Shown piece after piece: positions 11,908 to 20,833 of a DNA stretch of 64,000 nt (its first letter is position 1; each line of letters opens with the position of its first letter). This DNA comes from Myxococcales bacterium (GTDB lineage: Bacteria; Myxococcota_A; Polyangia; Polyangiales; Polyangiaceae): positions 186,001 through 250,000 of the forward strand of contig CAHJWM010000002.1 in NCBI GenBank assembly GCA_903642325.1, written 5' to 3'. A program made the translations under genes and the position numbers. A model generated the notes under the pieces. The model had not been told where the DNA came from and did no database searches. It saw only the letters and a list, made by a program, of their open reading frames with translations.

Positions 11908-12652
11908 CCTGCTCGGCGCATGGCGGCGACTGCCCGGGCAGAGGCCGTTCGTGCTCGGCCACCGTGGCGCCCGCCACGCGGCGCCTGAAAATACCCTGGC
12001 TGCCTTCGATCTGGCGCTCCGCGAAGGCGCCGACGGCAGCGAGCTCGACGTGCGGCTGGACGGCAGCGGACAGGCGATCGTACTGCACGACCCTACGTTG
12101 ACGCGTGTGACGCAAGGGAGCGAGCGCCGACACGTCGAGAACATTTCTAGTACCGAGCTCGCGCGCCTAGACGTGGGCTCGGGCGAGCGCGTGCCGCTTC
12201 TTCGAGACGTGCTGATCTGGGCGCGCGAGCACGGCCAGCGTCTCAACGTCGAGCTCAAGCACGACGTCCGAAATCGCGCCTTGCTCTTGCGCGAAGTGCT
12301 GAGCGTCGTGAGCGGCGCTCCGCTGCCATGCCTAATTTTTTCGAGCTTTCACCCATATTTCGTTTGGTGGCTCGCCCGCCATTTGCCGCTCTTACCGCGC
12401 GCCTGGCTGGTACATGACAAGCAGTATCTGCTCAAGTATGCGCGCGGCTCACGACTGATCGGCGCGAACGCAATTCATCCTCAACACACGCTGGTGACCG
12501 CCGCCCGCGTCGCGCGGGCCAAGCGGACCGGCGCGGTTTGCAACGTGTGGACCGTTAATGAGCCGGCGCGCGCGCGGGCTCTGGCGGGCTTGGGCGTCGA
12601 TGCCATCATCAGCGACGTGCCCGGACAGATCGTGAGTGCGTTGGCAGAGTGA
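11897..12652 (+). CDS. Glycerophosphodiester phosphodiesterase family protein
   Basis: About 251 residues with the GDPD TIM-barrel signature. It has the metal and general-acid motif LGHRGARHAAPENTLAAF, then ELDVRLDGSGQAIVLHDPTL carrying the metal-binding Glu/Asp and the catalytic His, NVELKHD, and the C-terminal VWTVNEPARARAL with DAIISDVPG. It hydrolyses glycerophosphodiesters from phospholipid turnover to glycerol-3-phosphate. There is no signal peptide, so it is cytosolic. TTG 11897 is the likely start: it overlaps the DHH gene end, has a GAAAGAG site just upstream, and lies some 15 codons before the first motif. Confidence 0.9.
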   Translation: MPADLLGAWRRLPGQRPFVLGHRGARHAAPENTLAAFDLALREGADGSELDVRLDGSGQAIVLHDPTLTRVTQGSERRHVENISSTELARLDVGSGERVPLLRDVLIWAREHGQRLNVELKHDVRNRALLLREVLSVVSGAPLPCLIFSSFHPYFVWWLARHLPLLPRAWLVHDKQYLLKYARGSRLIGANAIHPQHTLVTAARVARAKRTGAVCNVWTVNEPARARALAGLGVDAIISDVPGQIVSALAE

Positions 12653-12701
12653 CGATCCAAGCCACGGCCAGCTCTGGCGTCCCGCAAAAGACCCGGGGTG
12701 C

Positions 12702-13583
12702 TCAGCGCGTGGCTTCACCTTCGGCCGAGCAGGGTGAGTAGCGCACGGACACGCCGCCAGGGGGCGACTGCTCGAAGACGTGCGGAGTGAGCGGCGGGTT
12801 GTGCGACACGTCGACGTTTTCTAAAATGACGTCCTGATTGCCGTCGGGGACCTGCAGGCGCAAGCGGCCGGGGACTTCAGCGACGCAGCTCGGCCCGCTC
12901 GGCGGCAGCGGCGGGTCCAAGCCGTCCGGGTCCACCCGCGCGCCGGACATTTTGGCTGGATGATGACCCACCAAGAGAGCGCGATACAGCACGACCCCTT
13001 GCTGCAGCACGCGTACCTCGCTGACGCGCACGCGCTGCGCTCGGTACGGCAACGCAAAGTCCTGTTCGACCGGTTGCAAGTGGATCTCTTCCGCCGCGTC
13101 GCGCGTGCTTTGGATGCGCACGACGTACTCGCCCGACTTCCAGGCGATACTCGCGGCGCTCGGCGCGTGCACGAGCACGGGGGCTTCACCGCGCAGCAAC
13201 TGCACGAGGGCGGCCGGCGGCATGGGGACGTGAGTGAAGCGGCCGAGGTTACAGGCATTCGCGGGGCCGCGCAAAAACTGCTTTTGCCTAAGGTCGAAGA
13301 GCGCAAAGGACTGCCCGTCGGAGGTGAGCGTGGATACCGTGGCGCCGAACGGGCTCACGATGTCCAGGCGCAGCTTGTCCGGCACGGCGACGACGTACAG
13401 GAGGCGCCCACGAATGCGGCCAGCGTCGCCGAAATAGTCGATCTTGGCGTCGCTCGTCAGGCCACGACTGCACGCGCTCGTCGCGCGCATGCGGTCGATG
13501 GCCGCCTGCGCGCTCGGGAATTGCGAAGCGGGCGGCGGGGCCGCGCAGGCCGAGACCAGCGAAAGCGCCGCAAGCCAACCCAT
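12702..13583 (-). CDS. Outer-membrane lipoprotein, LolA/LolB-like fold
   Basis: 293 residues. The N-terminus MGWLAALSLVSAC is a lipoprotein signal. The body (VDRMRATSACSRGL-like opening, IRGRLLYVVAVPDKLRLDIVSPFG, TVSTLTSDGQSFALFDLRQKQFLRG, ALVQLLRGEAP; here cited in pieces) resembles LolA/LolB-type lipoprotein-binding half-barrels that begin by stripping a scaffold strand. That similarity is by eye and not proven. ATG 13583 follows the TGA of the upstream HARE-HTH gene by only one base, so the two genes are almost certainly co-translated. The C-terminus is Pro-rich and then polar. Confidence 0.7.
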   Translation of the reverse strand: MGWLAALSLVSACAAPPPASQFPSAQAAIDRMRATSACSRGLTSDAKIDYFGDAGRIRGRLLYVVAVPDKLRLDIVSPFGATVSTLTSDGQSFALFDLRQKQFLRGPANACNLGRFTHVPMPPAALVQLLRGEAPVLVHAPSAASIAWKSGEYVVRIQSTRDAAEEIHLQPVEQDFALPYRAQRVRVSEVRVLQQGVVLYRALLVGHHPAKMSGARVDPDGLDPPLPPSGPSCVAEVPGRLRLQVPDGNQDVILENVDVSHNPPLTPHVFEQSPPGGVSVRYSPCSAEGEATR

Positions 13584-13584
13584 A

Positions 13585-15294
13585 TCAGCCACGCAGCGCG
13601 TCCAACAGATCGAGGTCGGGATGGGGCAACGTGTAATGAGTCGCCACCAAGCCGATCTCGTACTCTTCACACAGCTTGGCTAGGCCAGCGCCGTCGATCA
13701 CGGACACGGGGCTTGCGCCGGGCGCTGCCGCTTCTTCGCGCGCCCCGCTCAGCACCTGGCCCGTGGTGATGATCAGACCAGCGAGGGCGGGCCCGTAATG
13801 ATGCAGCGCGCCGCGCAGCTCCGTGACCCGCTCGCGCCCGACCTCGCGCCCGTCCCGCCGCAAGACGACGGCCGTACGCACGTCCCCCGACGGACCGCGC
13901 GCCTTACCCGAGAGGTGTAGCTCTGCCCCGTGCAAACCCGGACGGCGCACCTGCGTGAGCTCCGAAAACCCGAGCCGTTCGAGCACGAGCGTGAGGAGCT
14001 CGCCCAAGCCGCGGTGCGAGAGCTCTTGCAGTGAGCGCGCGAACGTGCGGCGCAGGGCCTCTCGATAACGGTCGGCGATCTGAAGCAAATCCCGCTCGAG
14101 GCGCATCAGCTCACCGTCCAGCTGCCACTCGGTCAGGCCGATGCGATTAGCGGAAATGCGAAAGCGCGGACGTTGGCCGCGCGCGATCGCGCGCACGTTG
14201 TCCGTGCGGGCCGCCGCCAGAAGCAGGCCTTGGGTGGCGGCTTGGTCGGCCGCGAGGCGGCCGCGGCGTTGGGCCGCCTCGGTCAGGGTCTGTGCGGCCA
14301 CCGGCCCGCGGCCGCGATCGAAACCGAGCAACAGTGACTCGACGGCATCTGCGAGATCCTTGCCCGCCAAGTCGTCCATCGGAGCGTCGTTGGTGCGGCG
14401 GTCGTCACGCGCAAAGTTGCTTCGTTCATCGCGTTGCTGATCGCGGCGACCCTCGCGGCTCGGCCCGCGGTCGCGATCGATCCGCTCGCCGCCGCGTTCG
14501 CGCTCCGCGCCGCGCTCCGCGCCTCGGTCAGAGCTCCGGTCAGAGCTCCGGTCCGGACCGCGCTCGGCATCGCGCGGACGTTGACGCTCGACGCGAGGTT
14601 CGGCGGCGCCGCGGGCCTCGATCTCTTGCGTGAGCTCCGCCGACAACACCGCCGGTGCATCGGACACCGTATAGGATGGCAAATCATCCCCGCCCCGCTC
14701 TTCACCGGGGCGGCCGCGACCTCGGCGTCGGCGTCGGCGTCGAGAGCCGTCGGCGTTGGCCGGGCCGAGCGCGGGGTCGACCGCTACGACGTCGGCCGCG
14801 CCTCCGAAGATCGGCTCGTCATCGTCGTCCTCGGTCGCGAAGAGCTCGGTCGCGTGGGCCGCCAGCTCCGCCCGCGAGCGCTCACCTTCGTCCGGCGCGG
14901 CGCTGCTGTCTTCATCGTCGAACGTCACGTGCGAAGCGTGCGGCGAGCTCGAAGCCTCCGAGGGCGCCTCGTCGCCCGTATCGACCTCGGGCTCACCGGA
15001 GTAGCCCTGCGCGGCCAAGCGCTCGAGCGCCGGCGTGCGATCCGCCAGACCCTTCTCGATCATCGCGGGGTCCCACTCACGCAGCGCGAACACGCCAGGC
15101 TTGATGCGCACCAGCGGATTTTCTTTGTCGCCCTTTTTCACGAGCGCGGCGAGGCGGGCGCCCATGGTGACCTCGGGACTCTTGCCCACGTGACTGAGCA
15201 GATTTTTCTCGATCGCTACGTCGGTGATTTCTTTGTAATGGAGCGGTTTCCCTACGAGGCGCAAAACCTGCGCCGCGGCTTCCGTGAACGTCAT
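13585..15294 (-). CDS. HARE-HTH domain protein with C-terminal Mrr-like nuclease fold
   Basis: 569 residues. Residues 1-75 (TFTEAAAQVLRLVGKPLHYK; ITDVAIEKNLL; VRIKPGVFALREW) match the HARE-HTH winged helix known from RpoE-delta and from DNA-modification systems. Residues about 80-330 are a disordered, highly charged linker with SRRRRRRRGRGR and many Asp/Arg pairs. Residues about 421-545 resemble an Mrr-type restriction endonuclease fold: GLGELLTLVLERLGF, then HGAELH where Mrr has GxDGGID, AVVLRR where Mrr has the QAKR strand, and LAGLIITTGQVLSGARE plus VSVIDGAGLAKL, which match well. The catalytic Asp and Lys look replaced, so it may bind rather than cut DNA. Confidence 0.75.
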   Translation of the reverse strand: MTFTEAAAQVLRLVGKPLHYKEITDVAIEKNLLSHVGKSPEVTMGARLAALVKKGDKENPLVRIKPGVFALREWDPAMIEKGLADRTPALERLAAQGYSGEPEVDTGDEAPSEASSSPHASHVTFDDEDSSAAPDEGERSRAELAAHATELFATEDDDDEPIFGGAADVVAVDPALGPANADGSRRRRRRRGRGRPGEERGGDDLPSYTVSDAPAVLSAELTQEIEARGAAEPRVERQRPRDAERGPDRSSDRSSDRGAERGAERERGGERIDRDRGPSREGRRDQQRDERSNFARDDRRTNDAPMDDLAGKDLADAVESLLLGFDRGRGPVAAQTLTEAAQRRGRLAADQAATQGLLLAAARTDNVRAIARGQRPRFRISANRIGLTEWQLDGELMRLERDLLQIADRYREALRRTFARSLQELSHRGLGELLTLVLERLGFSELTQVRRPGLHGAELHLSGKARGPSGDVRTAVVLRRDGREVGRERVTELRGALHHYGPALAGLIITTGQVLSGAREEAAAPGASPVSVIDGAGLAKLCEEYEIGLVATHYTLPHPDLDLLDALRG

Positions 15295-15322
15295 ACCGTG
15301 ACCGTTTCTTTCGTTAATGGGA

Positions 15323-15338
15323 GAGAACTTTCGTTCTC
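15323..15338. repeat. Small hairpin in divergent promoter region
   Basis: GAGAAC (15323-15328), loop TTTC, GTTCTC (15333-15338). It sits 29 bp upstream of the HARE-HTH start in the 211-bp divergent gap. It could be an operator for the HARE-HTH gene. No regulator is assigned. Confidence 0.3.
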
Positions 15339-15441
15339 ACTGCCTGAAGGTGTCTCCGGGGAAGCGCACATTCGCTCCCGCCGTCGGCAGGTCACCTTCC
15401 AAGCCCCTGAGATAGCACGGCCCTTGGCGTGGGCGAAAGCG

Positions 15442-15471
15442 TTGTATTTGCGGCATTTTTGCGGTTACACT
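15442..15471 (+). promoter_or_regulatory. Candidate promoter for the 121-aa gene and murB
   Basis: TTGTAT (15442-15447) and TACACT (15466-15471) are separated by 18 nt in an unusually AT-rich patch, 35 nt before the GTG at 15506. The fit to sigma-70 is moderate. Confidence 0.35.
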
Positions 15472-15505
15472 CCAGCCCTGCACGCTTTCTCGAGTAAAAG
15501 GGGGC

Positions 15506-15871
15506 GTGGACCCGAGCCGATTGTTCGACGAGCTCTTGGCGATTGCGGCCCGAACGGGGCTCGAGGTCAGAACCCGCGCCTTTCAAAGCACGGCGTCGCG
15601 CAAGGTCCCTTTTGCCGGCGGCCTGTGCAAGGTCCTGGGCCAACAGTTGGTCTTGCTGAACTCAAACGCCAGTGTCGTCGAGCGCTCGGTCGCACTGGCC
15701 GACGCGCTGACCAGCCTCGACTTGAACGGAGCCACGATGAGCGCCGGTGCACGACGCTTTTTGGCCGAGCGCGGCCGCAGCCGCTCGGGCCTCGTGGAAC
15801 CGGACTCGGCACCCAAACCAGGCCTCGCCAAGACGCTCAGCTTGCACAAGAAAAAGCCCCAGCACCGCTAA
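15506..15871 (+). CDS. Conserved-looking hypothetical protein, 121 aa
   Basis: Starts at GTG 15506 with an AAGGGGG ribosome site immediately upstream. It is a small mixed alpha/beta protein (RLFDELLAIAARTGLEV, VPFAGGLCKVLGQQLVLLN, SVVERSVALADAL) with a basic, disordered tail. No family is recognised, and it has no signal peptide or membrane segment. It lies 23 bp before murB in the same direction and probably shares its transcript, so a cell-envelope or housekeeping link is possible but unproven. Confidence 0.7.
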   Translation: MDPSRLFDELLAIAARTGLEVRTRAFQSTASRKVPFAGGLCKVLGQQLVLLNSNASVVERSVALADALTSLDLNGATMSAGARRFLAERGRSRSGLVEPDSAPKPGLAKTLSLHKKKPQHR

Positions 15872-15894
15872 CCAGCGACGTAACGTAGGTAATC

Positions 15895-16935
15895 GTGAAG
15901 CTCGAAGCTCAGGTCGCGCTCGCGCCGCGCACGACACTCGGCGTGGGCGGCGCGGCAGCGCACTACGCGCGCGTCGAAAGCGATGCCGATCTGCGCACCG
16001 CACTGGCTTACGCGCGCGAGCACGACCTCGGCGTGCAGGTGCTCGGGGGGGGCAGTAACGTGGTCGTCCCGGACGCCGGCTGTGCGGGGCTCGTGATCGA
16101 GATGGCCACGCGCGGCATCGCGCTGACCGAACGCGGCGGCGAGCTCGAGGTTCGCGTCGCCGCGGGCGAGCCATGGGACGATTTCGTGGCACGGCTCATT
16201 AAGCGCGGCTATCAAGGGCTCGAGTGCCTGAGCGGCATTCCCGGCCGGGTTGGCGCCACGCCCATCCAGAACGTCGGCGCGTACGGGCAAGACGTGAGTG
16301 AAACCATCGATGCGGTCCAGACGTTCGATCGAGTCTCCGGCGTGGACCGCATCTTCAGCGCACGCGAGTGCCACTTCGCGTATCGCGACAGCTTCTTCAA
16401 ACGTCACGCGGGGGGCCGTTACGTGGTCACCCACGTCACCTTCCGACTGCGACCGGACGCGAATCCCACAATCCGCTATCCCGAGCTCCAGCGTGAGCTC
16501 GCCCAGCGCGGGCTCACTCGGCCATCGCTCGTGAACGTGCGCGACACGGTGCTCCAGCTGCGCCGCCGCAAATCCATGGTGCTCGACGCAACCGATCCGA
16601 ACTCGCGCAGCTGCGGCTCTTTCTTCGTGAACCCCGTGCTCCACGCGCGCGAGCTGAGCGAATTTTTGGCGCGCGCGGCGGGCGTCGGCAGCGTGCCGCA
16701 GTTCACACAGCCGGATGGACGCGTGAAACTTTCGGCGGGCTGGTTGATCGAGCAGGCCGGGTTTCCGCGCGGCACACGCGACGGCGCGGTCGGGCTCTCT
16801 AGCAAACACGCGCTCGCCCTCGTTGCCTACGAAGGCGCACGGGCAAACGACGTGCGCCGTCTGGCGCAACGAATACAGCTCGGCGTTCAGAGCCGGTTCG
16901 GTGTTCTACTCGAGCCCGAACCGATTTTTTGGTGA
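15895..16935 (+). CDS. murB: UDP-N-acetylmuramate dehydrogenase (MurB)
   Basis: 346 residues. This FAD enzyme reduces UDP-GlcNAc-enolpyruvate to UDP-MurNAc in peptidoglycan precursor synthesis. Motifs are TTLGVGGAA at the N-terminus, the FAD-binding VLGGGSNVVV (about 50-58), GIPGRVGATPIQNVGAYGQ, FAYRDSFFK (the YRDS segment marks the E. coli-like type I enzyme) and SCGSFFVNP with the catalytic Ser. The C-terminus SAGWLIEQAGF and VGLSSKHAL are also canonical. GTG 15895 begins the family's usual N-terminus. It is cytosolic. Confidence 0.96.
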   Translation: MKLEAQVALAPRTTLGVGGAAAHYARVESDADLRTALAYAREHDLGVQVLGGGSNVVVPDAGCAGLVIEMATRGIALTERGGELEVRVAAGEPWDDFVARLIKRGYQGLECLSGIPGRVGATPIQNVGAYGQDVSETIDAVQTFDRVSGVDRIFSARECHFAYRDSFFKRHAGGRYVVTHVTFRLRPDANPTIRYPELQRELAQRGLTRPSLVNVRDTVLQLRRRKSMVLDATDPNSRSCGSFFVNPVLHARELSEFLARAAGVGSVPQFTQPDGRVKLSAGWLIEQAGFPRGTRDGAVGLSSKHALALVAYEGARANDVRRLAQRIQLGVQSRFGVLLEPEPIFW

Positions 16936-17150
16936 GCCCGCTATTGGCGGCGCGAACGCCGGCCCGCTGACCAATACTTCTGGCGAAATTAGCGCAACTG
17001 CGCGCACCTGGAACCAATGTAAGGCACTGTGGTTGCCACGCGCTCGCGGCCGGTGCATGCCTCGATAAGAATGCGAATCGCGGGGGAGCCGACCTCGGCC
17101 GCTCGCAACTGGATCCGAGCAACTCAGTTTGCTCAGCCAACGAACGATAG

Positions 17151-18266
17151 ATGAGCATCATGCCGAGCGCTGTGGAACAAGGCTCCGTGACTGGCTTGGA
17201 CGACACGTTCGCCGGTACGCCATTTCGCGCGCTTAAGCGCCTTGCCGCGGGCGGCATGGGCGAGGTTTTTCTCGTTCTTCACGAAGAGCTAGGGCGCGAG
17301 TTCGTCGCGAAAGTCTTGCACGAGCAATACGCGACGGACGAACGCATGCTCGATCGGATGCGGATCGAAGCGCAGGTGCTCGGCCGGCTCAACCATCCGA
17401 ATATCGTGTCCGTCACCGGCTTCGGCGTGACGTTGGACAAGCGGCCCTTCATCGTGATGGAACACCTGCTCGGCCGAACGCTTGCCGCCGAGGTCGCCGC
17501 GCGCGGCCGTTTGCCGCCGCTCGAAGCGATCAGCTACACCCGCCAACTGCTGCAAGCGCTCCGCGCAGCGCACGCCGTCGGCATCGTTCATCGAGACATC
17601 AAGCCGGCTAATCTTTTTCTCGTCGATCGAACGCAAGAAGCCCGCACCCTCCGGGTGCTCGATTTCGGTTTGGCACGGGTGCTGCCTGGCTTTTCAGACG
17701 CGGCACCGCAACCGCTCGCGCTGCCCACTAGCGCCGGGCAGATCCTGGGCACGCCTCATTTCCTGTCGCCCGAGGGAAGCCTCGGCAAAAAGGTAGACGA
17801 GCGTGCGGACATATACGGGGTGGGGCTCGTCCTATACGTTCTGCTCGCTGGGCGCGGGCCGTTCGATGAGCTGCGTAGTCGATCGGAAATCTTGCGCGCG
17901 CACGCGCAAGCTCGACCCCTTGCCCCGTCGGTCGCGGCTGGCTTCCAGTTGCCCGCGGGCCTCGACAAGGTCGTCCTGTATGCATTGCGCAAGGAACCCG
18001 CCGACAGGTACCAGACGGCGGAACACTTCGAGAATATTCTCGAACAATTCGAAGCCTCACTTCGACGCCACCCGAGTACGGGCAGCAGGGCCCTTCAGCC
18101 GGCGCCTTTGCCGGCTTCCGCAAGCGTGGCTTCGCCTTCGCTATCCACGGCGCGAACGCGGTGGCTGCCCGATCGGCGACAGCTGCTCCTGATTGCCGCC
18201 GTTGCGATGAGCACGGCCGTGGCGTGCTCGGAAGTGGTGCGCGCAATCTTGAGTCGGCCATCATGA
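17151..18266 (+). CDS. Transmembrane Ser/Thr protein kinase
   Basis: 371 residues. It is a Hanks-type kinase with GGMGEV in the Gly-loop, FVAK (ATP Lys), HRDIKPANLF (catalytic loop), LDFGLA (metal) and LSPE in place of APE. The kinase spans about residues 25-300. A Pro/Ala/Ser linker leads to one C-terminal membrane helix (LLLIAAVAMSTAVAC, about 340-358) with almost nothing outside, so it is anchored without a sensor domain. ATG 17151 is the start. It is the first gene of a four-gene operon, with 6 bp to the next gene. The 215-bp gap upstream should hold the operon promoter, but no convincing boxes were seen. Confidence 0.93.
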   Translation: MSIMPSAVEQGSVTGLDDTFAGTPFRALKRLAAGGMGEVFLVLHEELGREFVAKVLHEQYATDERMLDRMRIEAQVLGRLNHPNIVSVTGFGVTLDKRPFIVMEHLLGRTLAAEVAARGRLPPLEAISYTRQLLQALRAAHAVGIVHRDIKPANLFLVDRTQEARTLRVLDFGLARVLPGFSDAAPQPLALPTSAGQILGTPHFLSPEGSLGKKVDERADIYGVGLVLYVLLAGRGPFDELRSRSEILRAHAQARPLAPSVAAGFQLPAGLDKVVLYALRKEPADRYQTAEHFENILEQFEASLRRHPSTGSRALQPAPLPASASVASPSLSTARTRWLPDRRQLLLIAAVAMSTAVACSEVVRAILSRPS

Positions 18267-18272
18267 TCGAGC

Positions 18273-20066
18273 GTGTGCGCCATTGCTGGGTTGTGCGGGA
18301 TTATCGTGAATAAAGCCGCGCATTCTCGGACGCGGAACGAGCCGCTCTCCGTCGGAGATCAGTTTCTCAAGTTCGAGATCCGTGCCCTCCTAGGCCAGGG
18401 TGGGCATGGCTTCGTCTATCACGGCTATGACTCGTTTCTCGATCGCCACGTGGCCATCAAGCTCATCCCGAACCCTGCTGACCGCGGAAAAGATCTGGCT
18501 CGGCGTGCGCAGCTCGAAGCACGCGTCTTGTGCAAGTTGCACCACCCGAACGTCGTGCGCGTGATCGATGCCGGTGCGACCGCGCAAGGCGCCGTATACA
18601 TCGTGATGGAAATTCTGCACGGTCGCACCTTGCGCGACGTGATGCGGGATCTTGGCGGGCTCCGCGCGACGGAGGTGCTGTCCGTTGGCGCGCAAATCGC
18701 CGATGGTGTTCAGGCGGCGCACGACCAGAGCGCGATTCACCGCGATTTGAAGCCAGAAAACGTGTTCGTGCTGGAGGACAACGCGGTCAAGGTCTTGGAT
18801 TTCGGCATCGCGAAGTTTCTCGGTCCGGGAGCCGCCACCACTCAAAGGGACCTACTGCATGGGACGCTGATCTACATGAGCCCGGAGCATCTGCAGGGGA
18901 TGCGAGTCACCGTCCGCAGCGACATTTATGCGCTCGGAACCACACTCTACGAGGCATTCGCCGGCCGCCCTCCTTGCCTGCTCGGGATGGACGAGCCCAC
19001 GCTAGAGTCCCTAACCTTTGCCCAGATGAATCGCATGCCGCCCCCGCTGAACGAGCTGATGCCGAGCGTGCCGCGCTTCGTCGCGCGCTCCATTCAACGG
19101 ATGATCGCAAAAAATCCTGTCGACCGCTTCGCCTCGATGGCGGAGGTGGCAGACGTGCTGCGCTCCAATTTGCGCCGGGTGCTCGACGAGTCGATCGGGG
19201 CATCAACGGGCAACCGGGACCTATGGCAAGGTCGAAGTCCCACGCTGCCCCCCGCGAGCGCTACGCAGCTGTCCTGCGAAACGACGGATGCGGACGAGCT
19301 TGGGCGGACTTCTTCACCGTCGATCGCGGCACGGGCAAGGCCATTTGCCTTGGATGTCCCCGTGTCCAAGCCGCTATTTTTCGAAGAGCGCGCGGTCGAT
19401 CTGCCGAGCGCTGACCTCATGCAGACGACGAAGTTTCGCCGCCTCGCCGTTTCCTCGCCGACGCCGCCACAATTGTCGCGAGCTCGCGCGGTGCCCATGA
19501 CACCGCGCGCGGAGGCTCCAGCGCGCTTCGACGAGGCGGCGCGTCGTCCCCCGCTGACCGACGAAAGGGCTGAAGCCGCAAAACCATTCGATGTGCCGCG
19601 GCCGGGCGCCCGCGATCCGGTGGCGCGTCGCGCCGCTATACCTGAGACCGCCGCGCCGGTATCGATCCAGGATGCGCTCGCTCCGGACGCGTTTCGGCGT
19701 TGGCTGTTCGGCGCGGTCTGCGTTGGCGCAACAGCGGGCGTCGTGATCGGCTTGATCGAAGGGCCAAGAGATTGGCGCTCGCACCGGTACGCCAGCGTTC
19801 TGCCGAGCACGCCGCGGGTGCAGCCAAGCATCGAACCGGCTCTGTCAGCCGGCCTCCATCCGAGCGACACCACCCCCGCAACGTCGGGATCCGCGTCGAT
19901 GCCGGTCCCGGCGGAGCCCGTCGCGCAGGACATCCTTCGCCCTGTGAACGCTCCGCGTGCGGCATTGGTCGCGCATACGTTCGCACTGCCCCCATCGAAG
20001 CCCGCGCCGCTGAAAACGGCCCAGCATAGGCAAAAGGCGATTTATGGATCCGACGAGGCCGAATGA
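18273..20066 (+). CDS. Transmembrane Ser/Thr protein kinase
   Basis: 597 residues from GTG 18273 (GTG 18306 is an alternative and would remove a hydrophobic, Cys-containing leader). The kinase core occupies about residues 34-300: LGQGGHGFVYHG, VAIK, HRDLKPENVFV, LDFGIAKFLG, and YMSPEHL with a full activation segment. About 170 residues of disordered Pro/Ala/Arg sequence follow, then a membrane helix (WLFGAVCVGATAGVVIGLI, about 476-494) and a ~100-residue extracytoplasmic Pro/Ser-rich tail. Its stop overlaps the next start (ATGA). It probably acts with the neighbouring kinase on shared envelope signals; substrates are unknown. Confidence 0.93.
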   Translation: MCAIAGLCGIIVNKAAHSRTRNEPLSVGDQFLKFEIRALLGQGGHGFVYHGYDSFLDRHVAIKLIPNPADRGKDLARRAQLEARVLCKLHHPNVVRVIDAGATAQGAVYIVMEILHGRTLRDVMRDLGGLRATEVLSVGAQIADGVQAAHDQSAIHRDLKPENVFVLEDNAVKVLDFGIAKFLGPGAATTQRDLLHGTLIYMSPEHLQGMRVTVRSDIYALGTTLYEAFAGRPPCLLGMDEPTLESLTFAQMNRMPPPLNELMPSVPRFVARSIQRMIAKNPVDRFASMAEVADVLRSNLRRVLDESIGASTGNRDLWQGRSPTLPPASATQLSCETTDADELGRTSSPSIAARARPFALDVPVSKPLFFEERAVDLPSADLMQTTKFRRLAVSSPTPPQLSRARAVPMTPRAEAPARFDEAARRPPLTDERAEAAKPFDVPRPGARDPVARRAAIPETAAPVSIQDALAPDAFRRWLFGAVCVGATAGVVIGLIEGPRDWRSHRYASVLPSTPRVQPSIEPALSAGLHPSDTTPATSGSASMPVPAEPVAQDILRPVNAPRAALVAHTFALPPSKPAPLKTAQHRQKAIYGSDEAE

Positions 20067-20833
20067 CGAGCTCCGAAAAAAAGCCGCTCCCGCCTCAACC
20101 CTTGGAGGCCACCCAAGTGTCGTCGAACGCGAGCGCTCACGGCGCCGGGCCGCACGCAAGCACCGGCGAAGTGGCTGACTCTCGATCGTTGGACTCCGAG
20201 CCAGGGGCGTTCGATCCCTACGCTTTCTCCGAGCTCGCCGTGCCGCTGGATTTGAGGCGCCAGATGATTCAGGCGCAGCTCCCCCGTCTCGCACCTGAAT
20301 ACTTACAGGACACGTTGCCACCGATTAATCCACTCGCGCCATGCGACGAGCTCTCGGCCTCATCGAGCTCCGACCCGTCGCCGGTTGCTGTGCCTCGGCG
20401 CAAATTGGGGAAGGTCGTTGCCGCGTGCGCGTTAATCGCCGCGCTCCTGCTCGGGTTGGGCATATTCAGCGGCAAAAAGCTGACCCGGGTGCCGAGCACG
20501 GCGCGTGCGGCCGCCACTGTCTCCGAGCGGCAAGCAGCGAGCCCCTTACCAGCAGCGCGAACGGTCGTGCCCGCCCAGGCGTCTCCTCCGGCATCTTCTG
20601 CGCAGTACAGTTTCGAAGCAGGCCGCGGTCAGGCAGTTGGGGATGCGAGTGCCGCCGCGCGTGTCCTCAGCGACGGTCAGGCCTCCAAGCACTTTTCCCC
20701 GACGCGCGTCCTCGGTGCACCTGGCGATGCCCCAACTTTAAAACCATCAACCGCGGTCGCCCCGACGGCCCCAGCTTCGACACCGTCCGCTCGAGTCCCT
20801 TCCACTCAAACACCGTGGTTCGAGTACAAATGA
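20063..20833 (+). CDS. Single-pass membrane protein of the kinase operon
   Basis: 256 residues with no recognised family. A polar cytoplasmic region of ~115 residues contains FDPYAFSELAVPLDLRRQMI and a Ser/Asp cluster. A membrane helix (VVAACALIAALLLGLGIF, about 117-135) follows, and then a disordered extracytoplasmic tail rich in Ala/Pro/Ser. It overlaps the upstream kinase stop and the downstream start by 4 nt each (ATGA), indicating coupled translation. The Ser/Thr-rich cytoplasmic part is a plausible substrate of the two kinases. This is inferred from context only. Confidence 0.7.
   Translation: MTSSEKKPLPPQPLEATQVSSNASAHGAGPHASTGEVADSRSLDSEPGAFDPYAFSELAVPLDLRRQMIQAQLPRLAPEYLQDTLPPINPLAPCDELSASSSSDPSPVAVPRRKLGKVVAACALIAALLLGLGIFSGKKLTRVPSTARAAATVSERQAASPLPAARTVVPAQASPPASSAQYSFEAGRGQAVGDASAAARVLSDGQASKHFSPTRVLGAPGDAPTLKPSTAVAPTAPASTPSARVPSTQTPWFEYK

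Noticed and set aside
14434-15888. 484-codon plus-strand frame across the HARE-HTH gene
   Set aside because: Shadow of the reverse-strand coding region with Arg/Ala-rich composition and no motifs.
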